DNA from: Scandinavium sp002470465
GTDB taxonomy: Bacteria > Pseudomonadota > Gammaproteobacteria > Enterobacterales > Enterobacteriaceae
Reading direction: 5' to 3'
DNA length: 64,000 nucleotides
Assembly: GCF_040750395.1 (NCBI RefSeq)
Contig: NZ_JBFLVD010000001.1
Location: 103,937-167,936 of the forward strand
Part shown: positions 8,511 to 14,841 of the stretch, in pieces
How the letters are laid out: the number at the start of each line of letters is the position of its first letter
How positions within the stretch are numbered: the first letter of the stretch is position 1
The notes under the pieces: generated by a model
The model's database searches: none
Told to the model about the DNA's origin: nothing
What the model saw: the letters and a program-made list of their open reading frames with translations, nothing else
Translations under genes and position numbers: made by a program

Positions 8511-9185
8511 ATGAGTGGAATGATGAAACTGAGCATTGCTGTACTGCTTGCCATGGTGGCAGGTCATGTAATGGCAGTAGAAGATAGTGTAGATGTGAAG
8601 GTCACTGGGAAAATTGTACCACCGGCCTGCGTACCGGTAGTCAGCGGCGGGGCGGTATTTGACTATGGCACTATCAAGGCAGCGAGCCTTAAACCGGATA
8701 ATTATACCGTATTGAATATAAAGTCGTTGAACTTCACGGTTAAATGTGATGCCCCAATGAAAATAGCATTTAAAACTACGGATGTCAGAAAGGACTCCGG
8801 TTTTCCTGCTCCATCAGGAATTAAATTTCTGGGGGCGCCTATTGATGGCGAACCATTAAGTGGGTTGGGAATGGTTAATGATATTAGCGTTGGAGGATAT
8901 GCATTGGGATTAGTTGGTTCTAGCTATCTCGCTGACGGTTCAACAGTTACTGCTATACACTCAAATGATAATGGAGTTTCATGGAAAAAAGGCGGCGGTT
9001 GGTTACTGGATGATAACAAATTAAATTCAGTAGCTTCTTCGCAGAATTTGGCCATGCCAATTCCATTAACAACATTAACAGCAACTATTTCCGCTCAGGC
9101 AATCCTCAACAAAGGATCTGAGCTTGATTTAACCAAAACCATTAATTTAGACGGTATGTCGACGATTCAGGTTCTTTATCTCTGA
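8511..9185 (+). CDS. DUF1120 fimbrial subunit 5 (subtype B)
   Basis: 224 residues, the second shortest of the array. The signal peptide ends at VMA (about residue 23). VPPAC, GGAVFDYGTIKAASL and a terminal QVLYL place it in subtype B. AAGGAAGATAC precedes ATG 8511; a second ATG at 8520 is also possible. The 152-bp gap before it is the longest within the array and has no gene. Two B subunits (4 and 5) are adjacent here, breaking strict A/B alternation. Confidence 0.83.
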   Translation: MSGMMKLSIAVLLAMVAGHVMAVEDSVDVKVTGKIVPPACVPVVSGGAVFDYGTIKAASLKPDNYTVLNIKSLNFTVKCDAPMKIAFKTTDVRKDSGFPAPSGIKFLGAPIDGEPLSGLGMVNDISVGGYALGLVGSSYLADGSTVTAIHSNDNGVSWKKGGGWLLDDNKLNSVASSQNLAMPIPLTTLTATISAQAILNKGSELDLTKTINLDGMSTIQVLYL

Positions 9186-9271
9186 TTAGTGAGTTCATAA
9201 CAAAACTCTATCTCTATAAAGTTAGCGGAGATCCTGTCTTCGTCATTATCAATGAGTAATAAGGAAGTTAT

Positions 9272-9979
9272 ATGAAAGCAGTAATGCGTAAAACTCTCTT
9301 GGCCACCATGCTCGCTGCTACTGCAGGCCAGGCTATGGCGGCGGGCGACAGCGTTGATGTGAAAGTTCGCGGGCAGTTCGTCCCGGCGGCCTGCACCACA
9401 ACCGTCAGCGGCGGCGGTACCGTAGACTACGGCACCATCAAAGCGGAAACCATTGCGAAGGATGATTTCACCATGCTGGCGGTGAAAAACCTGAACCTGA
9501 GCATTGCCTGTGAGGCGCCAATGAAGATTGCGCTTCATACCACGGATATGCGCGCGGACAGTACCGTCACGCTGACGGGTAAGAGCTGGAACGTTAAGGC
9601 TCAGGGCGGGGCGTATTCCTCCAATACATCTCTGGGTCTTGGTAAGAGTGGCGATAAAAATATTGGTTCGTGGGCAATGTGGATGGAGCCGGATTCAATT
9701 AAGGCTGATGGCAACGCTGTGGATGTGATTGCGATAAGTGGCCTGCCAACCGCCACAACTGATTCGTGGTCTAAACCTGGATCAGGCACTACCTGGCTGG
9801 CGCAGACTGGGGATTCATATAAGTCATGGGCAGCTACCGGCACCACTACTCCGATTGCGCTGACCACTCTGAACGGCACCCTGTCCGTGCAGGCGGGTAT
9901 CAATAAAGGTTCAGAGCTTGATCTGACCAAAACAGTAACCCTCGATGGTATGGCCACACTCCAGGTGTTCTATCTCTGA
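9272..9979 (+). CDS. DUF1120 fimbrial subunit 6 (subtype A)
   Basis: 235 residues with a signal peptide ending at AMA (residue 23), subtype A motifs and a QVFYL end. The first 24 bases match subunits 3 and 7, but the next conserved block (9365-9534) and the 3' block (9851-9933) match subunit 1. The gene is therefore a visible mosaic of two other members. The start follows AAGGAAGTTAT. The central segment keeps a higher GC than that of subunit 1. Confidence 0.85.
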   Translation: MKAVMRKTLLATMLAATAGQAMAAGDSVDVKVRGQFVPAACTTTVSGGGTVDYGTIKAETIAKDDFTMLAVKNLNLSIACEAPMKIALHTTDMRADSTVTLTGKSWNVKAQGGAYSSNTSLGLGKSGDKNIGSWAMWMEPDSIKADGNAVDVIAISGLPTATTDSWSKPGSGTTWLAQTGDSYKSWAATGTTTPIALTTLNGTLSVQAGINKGSELDLTKTVTLDGMATLQVFYL

Positions 9980-10065
9980 TTAACCGATTCTCTTATCTAA
10001 GTTTGTAGTCCGCTTATTTTTATAAACGGACGGGCAATACGATTTACCTTGTAAAGGAAAACACT

Positions 10066-10764
10066 ATGAAAGCAGTAATGCGTAAAACTCTTCTGGCAGC
10101 CTTACTGGCTGCGACCGCAGGACAGGCTCTGGCCGCCGGTGAGAGCATTGACGTAAAAGTTATCGGACAGATTGTCCCGGCGGCCTGCACAGCGAACGTG
10201 ACCGGTGGCGCGACCGTTGATTACGGCACCATGAAAACCAGCACTCTGGCAACGGATGACTTCACCATGCTGGATGTTAAGACGCTTGAGCTGAGCATCG
10301 CCTGCGAAGCACCGGTCAAGCTCGCCCTGAAAACCCAGGACATGCGCTCTGACAGCGTTGTGGCTCTGACCGGTAAAAACTGGGATATGAAAGCCAGCAC
10401 CGTAGCAGCCAACGGAAAAGAGTTGGGCCTGGGCAGTGCGGATGGCAAGAACATTGGTGCATGGGCAATGTGGATGGAGCCGGCGTCTGTTAAGGCGGAC
10501 GGTAATGCGGTTGATGCGCTGGATACGACGGGTACCCCTAATGCCAGCTCCACCTGGACCAAAGCCGCGGGCGGCGCAGCCTGGCTGGCAACTACTGGTG
10601 CCTATAAGTCCTGGGGCGCAACCGGCACTGTCACACCAGTTGCTCTGACTACCCTGACCGGCACTCTGTCCGTACAGGCGGGTATCAACAAGGCATCTGA
10701 GCTGGATCTGACCAAACCGGTAACGCTCGATGGCCTGGCTACCCTGCAGGTTTACTATCTCTGA
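10066..10764 (+). CDS. DUF1120 fimbrial subunit 7 (subtype A)
   Basis: 232 residues with a signal peptide ending at ALA (residue 23), two cysteines and a QVYYL end. It is a near twin of subunit 3 at both ends. The centre instead encodes an Ala/Thr-rich loop (TPNASSTWTKAAGGAAWL) in GC-rich DNA. The ribosome binding site is identical to that of subunit 3. Of the subtype A genes this one has the most uniform, host-like base composition throughout, so it could be the parental form; that is an inference. Confidence 0.85.
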   Translation: MKAVMRKTLLAALLAATAGQALAAGESIDVKVIGQIVPAACTANVTGGATVDYGTMKTSTLATDDFTMLDVKTLELSIACEAPVKLALKTQDMRSDSVVALTGKNWDMKASTVAANGKELGLGSADGKNIGAWAMWMEPASVKADGNAVDALDTTGTPNASSTWTKAAGGAAWLATTGAYKSWGATGTVTPVALTTLTGTLSVQAGINKASELDLTKPVTLDGLATLQVYYL

Positions 10765-10771
10765 TAATGAA

Positions 10772-10793
10772 CCGGGTCAGCTAACTGGCCCGG
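10772..10793 (+). promoter_or_regulatory. Intergenic hairpin after subunit 7
   Basis: An exact copy of the stem-loop at 7599-7620: 10772-10780 pairs with 10785-10793, loop CTAA. It is retained in both copies of the duplicated module. Confidence 0.55.
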
Positions 10794-10820
10794 CTATCTA
10801 TAATTCCTGGGAACAATGGA

Positions 10821-11486
10821 ATGAAATATTCAGTTAAATTAATTGCGGCAATGGTACTTGCTCTGGCAGCAGGCAATGCCATGGCGGTAAACGATAAAGC
10901 AGATGTGAAGGTTACGGGGAAAATTGTGCCACCGGCCTGTGTACCGGCCGTTGCGGGCGGGGCCGTCTTTGATTATGGCGTCATTAAAGCAGCCACTCTG
11001 AAGAAGGATGATTATACAAAGCTTGCAGCAAAAAATCTTTCCTTTACCGTCACATGTGATTCATCTATGAAGGTCGGGTTTAAAACATTGGATGGGCGGG
11101 CCGGTACAGGCATCGTCAATTCCGATGGGGCCGTGATGTTGGGTCTTGGTACGTTTGAAGGGAAAACTGTTGGTGGTTATGACTTAGTTATGTATACAGG
11201 GGGAAATATTTCTGTTGATGGGGACTCAAATATAGCTGGCGTAAAATCATATGACGATGGCCAGACTTGGGAACAAAGCGGCATCTGGAATAAACTGTAT
11301 TTTGATCCTCGGGATAATTTTATATCCTCAGTTGGTGTGCACGATGGCTCAGGTGTTCCTATTGCATTTAAGAGTTTGGCTGGAAAGTTAAGTATATATC
11401 CGGTGATTAATAAAGGTAGCGAGTTGGAGCTTACCCGGGTTATTCCGTTAGATGGCCAGGTGACAATACAGTTGGTCTATCTATGA
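10821..11486 (+). CDS. DUF1120 fimbrial subunit 8 (subtype B)
   Basis: 221 residues, the shortest of the eight and last in the array. The signal peptide and first 36 residues match subunit 4. It then diverges, with a shortened centre and a final QLVYL. Subtype B features VPPAC and GGAVFDYGVIKAA are present. It is followed after 26 bp by the terminator-like hairpin at 11513-11537. Confidence 0.83.
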   Translation: MKYSVKLIAAMVLALAAGNAMAVNDKADVKVTGKIVPPACVPAVAGGAVFDYGVIKAATLKKDDYTKLAAKNLSFTVTCDSSMKVGFKTLDGRAGTGIVNSDGAVMLGLGTFEGKTVGGYDLVMYTGGNISVDGDSNIAGVKSYDDGQTWEQSGIWNKLYFDPRDNFISSVGVHDGSGVPIAFKSLAGKLSIYPVINKGSELELTRVIPLDGQVTIQLVYL

Positions 11487-11512
11487 TCTTTTATCATTAT
11501 TAAAATAATTAC

Positions 11513-11537
11513 AGGTGCCCTTGCTGGGGCGCCTTTT
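11513..11537 (+). terminator. Terminator-like hairpin between subunit array and usher
   Basis: An 8-bp GC-rich stem (11513-11520 with 11527-11534, one T-G pair) and a 6-base loop are followed at once by TTTT. This has the form of an intrinsic terminator, probably leaky, lying inside the operon. It would keep usher expression far below subunit expression. It also makes an ATG at 11538, within the hairpin end, an unlikely start for the usher. Confidence 0.6.
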
Positions 11538-11570
11538 ATGGACTGTTTTTATTTTTATTCCGGAGTACTC

Positions 11571-14045
11571 GTGTCAGACGCACGTCCCGTTATTTTATTC
11601 AGGCTAATTTTTGGCGCTGTTTTTAATTATAAACCGTCGGCTCTGGCATTATTTGTTCGCACAACGCTGACTGTTTTTCCTGCTCTGCTGGCAATGCCTG
11701 CGGCCCATGCCGACGATATTATTTTTGATACCGGGGCGCTAAAAACTCAGGGGCTGGATACGTCCCTGGCCACACAATTTCAGCGTGGTGATGCGTTTCC
11801 GCCGGGCGTTAACCGGGTTTCACTGAAGGTGAACGGTGCCGATCGGGGGCGTCATCCGGCATATTTTGACAAAGCTGGGCGCTTTTGCCCGGATGCGACG
11901 CTCCTGCGCAATGCCGGGTTGAAGGTGCCGGCAGGCATAGCGGAAAGACAGGGGGAAGAAGGGGAGATGAAGGAAACCTGCCCTGACCTGACAGCCGTCT
12001 GGCCACAGTTTACGGTGGAAGCCGATCCGGGCGAAGGGACATTGGCCCTGATTGTGCCCCAGGACGCGCTGGACCCGGATGCGGATACGACGCAGTGGCA
12101 GCACAATGGCGCGGCCGCGCTGCTGAACTACAGCGCCCAGTATATGGGGAGCCAGGCAAGTGCCACCCGCATGAACTACTGGCAGGTGCAGACTGAAGCC
12201 GGGTTCAACGCGGGAGACTGGGTGGTGCGCAGCAATCAGAGCCTGTACCGCTTTGACGATACGATGGAAACGGATTACCAGAACGCATATGCCCAGCGCA
12301 CCTTTGCACGTCTGAAGAGCACGCTTCAGGTTGGGCAGGTTCCGCTCTCCGGCGGCCTGTTCGGTATCGGGCAGGTGATCGGCTTCCAGATGACGCCTGA
12401 GCAGGCGCTGTATGCGGGTCGTGGAGCGGCCGTTGTAACAGGAATCGCCGACGGCCCGTCAGTCGTGGAAGTGCGCCAGCTTGGGATTCCGGTTTATCAC
12501 ACTACCGTCCCGGCCGGGCCGTTCAGCCTGAGCGGATTTTCTCTGCTGAATACCCGAACCGACCTGACGGTAACGGTGAGCGGCACGGATGGCAGCCAGC
12601 GCAGCTTTATCGTTCCTGCCTCCGCTTATGCCCGCGATGGGGCCACCATCACGCCCGGCGTGTCGTGGGGAATGGGGCGTTATGACCAGAAGGGGGCGGA
12701 TAAAAAGCCCCTTGTGGCCATGGCCTCAAAAGGCTTTCAGCTGACGGAGAGAACGGCCCTTCAGGCTGGCGTTGTGTGGTCTGATGATTATCAGGCGGTG
12801 AGTTCGGCGCTGAACAGTACTTTCCTGTGGCGCACGGGCTTAACCCTGCAAAATACGCTGGCCCGCGCCTCTTCTTCCGATAAAAAAGGATCGCTGACCT
12901 CCCTGTCTCTCAGCCAGCCGCTGGGGGAGATGTTTTCCCTCAATCTTAGCGGTACGCACCAGGACGAGGGCTACCGTGAGTTCAGCGAGTCCCTGAGTCG
13001 GGAGCAGGAAAATGCTTCCCGCAATAAAAACCAGTATGGGGGTGGGGTAACCTGGTCACAGGAGTGGCTGGGTAGCCTGAGCCTTTCTGCGGGGCGTAGT
13101 ACCCAGACGCGTGGAGATGCAACAACCTGGACCCAGCTCGGCTGGGGCCGGCAGTTTGGCCGCGCTACGCTGAATGTCAATGCTTCACGTAATCAGAGCG
13201 GAGGTGGCTATGGGCGCGATGACCGGCTTTACATCTCACTACAGTTCCCTCTGGGAGAACAAACAACGCTTAATACTACGGCGAGCCACAGCCGGGATGG
13301 CTGGCGTTATGGTAGCCGGATTGACCAGCGTCTCAGCCAGGATCGTAACTGGAGCCTTTCCGTGGACAGGGATGAAGGCCGCAGGCAGAACTCCGCCACA
13401 GGCACTTTTAGCGCCGTTAGCCGCTGGAGCGATCTGACAGGCAGCTTGTCCGCAGACTCTGACCATTCACGTAGCCTGAGCCTACAGGCCACCGGCAGTG
13501 CGGTAGCTCATCGGCACGGTTTTACCCTTGCGCCGTATCAGGTACAGGACACGTTTGGCATTGCGAAAGTGGGGAAGAAGGCTGGCGTAAGGCTGGAAAC
13601 CCCGGCGGGTCCTGTATGGACAGATGGAAATGGCTATGCGGTGATTCCATCACTAACCAGCTGGACCCGTTCCGGAGTGGAAGTCGACACCCGCAGCCTG
13701 GGCAAACGTGCCGATGTGCTTAACGGTATGCAGGAAGTCTCGCCGGCTCGTGGCTCGGTCAGCCAGGTGCGTTTTGACACTGTCTCTACCCGGCGAGTGC
13801 TGGTCAGCGTACAGAACGTAGACGGTGGCCGCCTGCCGCCGGGGGCCGCCGTCTATGACGACCAGGATAACTTCGTCACCGTGGTGGATGACGACGGTAA
13901 TATTTTCCTGCCGGATACAAAGCCCGGCAGCGTATTTAGCGTGGACATGAAATCCCGTGAGTGTCGCATCACCATGGATAATTTGCCGGAAGAGCCTGAC
14001 GAAAATGCAGGCCTTTACGAAAGCGTGAACGGCGTATGCCAGTAA
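11571..14045 (+). CDS. Outer-membrane fimbrial usher, Yhc-like
   Basis: This usher of about 824 residues is the outer-membrane pore through which subunits are assembled. The long N-terminus carries a hydrophobic segment ending AAHADD (cleavage after HA). The N-terminal chaperone-binding domain follows (FDTGALKTQGLDTSLATQF), then the long Gly/Ser-rich beta barrel, and a C-terminal domain with a disulfide pair (SRECRI and GVCQ). I prefer GTG 11571, which follows CCGGAG by 6 bases, over ATG 11538, which lies in the terminator hairpin. The 3' end overlaps the leading frame of the next gene, suggesting coupling. The closest named relatives by context are YhcD-type ushers. Confidence 0.88.
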   Translation: MSDARPVILFRLIFGAVFNYKPSALALFVRTTLTVFPALLAMPAAHADDIIFDTGALKTQGLDTSLATQFQRGDAFPPGVNRVSLKVNGADRGRHPAYFDKAGRFCPDATLLRNAGLKVPAGIAERQGEEGEMKETCPDLTAVWPQFTVEADPGEGTLALIVPQDALDPDADTTQWQHNGAAALLNYSAQYMGSQASATRMNYWQVQTEAGFNAGDWVVRSNQSLYRFDDTMETDYQNAYAQRTFARLKSTLQVGQVPLSGGLFGIGQVIGFQMTPEQALYAGRGAAVVTGIADGPSVVEVRQLGIPVYHTTVPAGPFSLSGFSLLNTRTDLTVTVSGTDGSQRSFIVPASAYARDGATITPGVSWGMGRYDQKGADKKPLVAMASKGFQLTERTALQAGVVWSDDYQAVSSALNSTFLWRTGLTLQNTLARASSSDKKGSLTSLSLSQPLGEMFSLNLSGTHQDEGYREFSESLSREQENASRNKNQYGGGVTWSQEWLGSLSLSAGRSTQTRGDATTWTQLGWGRQFGRATLNVNASRNQSGGGYGRDDRLYISLQFPLGEQTTLNTTASHSRDGWRYGSRIDQRLSQDRNWSLSVDRDEGRRQNSATGTFSAVSRWSDLTGSLSADSDHSRSLSLQATGSAVAHRHGFTLAPYQVQDTFGIAKVGKKAGVRLETPAGPVWTDGNGYAVIPSLTSWTRSGVEVDTRSLGKRADVLNGMQEVSPARGSVSQVRFDTVSTRRVLVSVQNVDGGRLPPGAAVYDDQDNFVTVVDDDGNIFLPDTKPGSVFSVDMKSRECRITMDNLPEEPDENAGLYESVNGVCQ

Positions 14046-14059
14046 AGGGAGAGAAACTG

Positions 14060-14716
14060 ATGAAGAAGAGTAATGAGGCATCCCGGCAGGGCCAGAATTC
14101 AAAGCTGCGCTCGCGCAGATGCGCGTGTTCAGGAGTGTTTATTGTACAGATATTATCGGTTGTTTTGCTGATATTTCTGGTCCTCAGCGGCAGGCTTCAT
14201 GCTGCGCCGAATTTTAACCAGCCTATGCAACTGATCCTGCCGGAATGTACGGTAACGGCGGGGGCGGGCGTAGTGGACTTTGGCAGCCGCAGCCGGGGGC
14301 AGCTTGGGAATATAAACGGCGGAATGACCCCGGGAACCCGGACGCTTCTGGTCAGCGCCTCCTGTACGCTGCCGCAAGTAATGAAGCTTCGCCTTGATGG
14401 CATGGCAAGGGGCGGTTCCTTCAACTGGGGAGGTGCTGACAGTATTTTGCGTGTGCGCGCTCTGCGGGCTCAGCTTGATGGCGAGGGCGTACAGCTTCAG
14501 AGGTTAAACAATGCGGGAGTCCCGGAGGGGCAGCCCTCGGCGTCGCTATTTATAACGCCAGGAGACGGCCTGATGGCCGTCCATAATGGCCTGCCAGTTC
14601 ATGGCAAACAGCTGAGTGTGACCCTGGAGATTGTCCCGGTGCTGGGCGAGAAGGACAGTCGTCCGGTACAGCGGGCTTACCCAGAGGCTTCACTCAGCAT
14701 CACTCTGGTGCGCTGA
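14060..14716 (+). CDS. Minor fimbrial subunit or tip protein
   Basis: 218 residues, exported by a long basic N-terminus followed by a hydrophobic helix ending near LHAA (about residue 47). Two cysteines (LPEC and SASC) lie about 50 residues apart, as in pilins, and the last strand is SLSITLVR. It is not a DUF1120 paralogue of the array. Its place after the usher suggests a specialised subunit such as a tip adhesin or adaptor. ATG 14060 follows GGGAGAGAAACTG and is preferred to ATG 14036, which overlaps the end of the usher gene. Confidence 0.7.
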   Translation: MKKSNEASRQGQNSKLRSRRCACSGVFIVQILSVVLLIFLVLSGRLHAAPNFNQPMQLILPECTVTAGAGVVDFGSRSRGQLGNINGGMTPGTRTLLVSASCTLPQVMKLRLDGMARGGSFNWGGADSILRVRALRAQLDGEGVQLQRLNNAGVPEGQPSASLFITPGDGLMAVHNGLPVHGKQLSVTLEIVPVLGEKDSRPVQRAYPEASLSITLVR

Positions 14717-14841
14717 GCTAAGCGGAGAAAACCCCTCAGTCCTGGATTGCGCTGCTGCTGCGGGGCTTTACGAATTATCGTGCAACCCAGTTGTACTGAG
14801 ATGCATGACCATCAGTGTTTTGTTACTCAAAGGATGAGATT

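Larger units (their letters stand above)
10008..10930 (+). repeat. Copy 2 of the duplicated two-gene subunit module
   Basis: This is the counterpart of 6826-7757. It contains the hairpin at 10008-10031, the whole of subunit 7, the hairpin at 10772-10793 and the 5' end of subunit 8. The spacer of about 56 bp after the subunit stop and the first 110 bases of the next gene are almost unchanged between copies (one visible GA/AG swap in the ribosome binding region). Confidence 0.75.
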
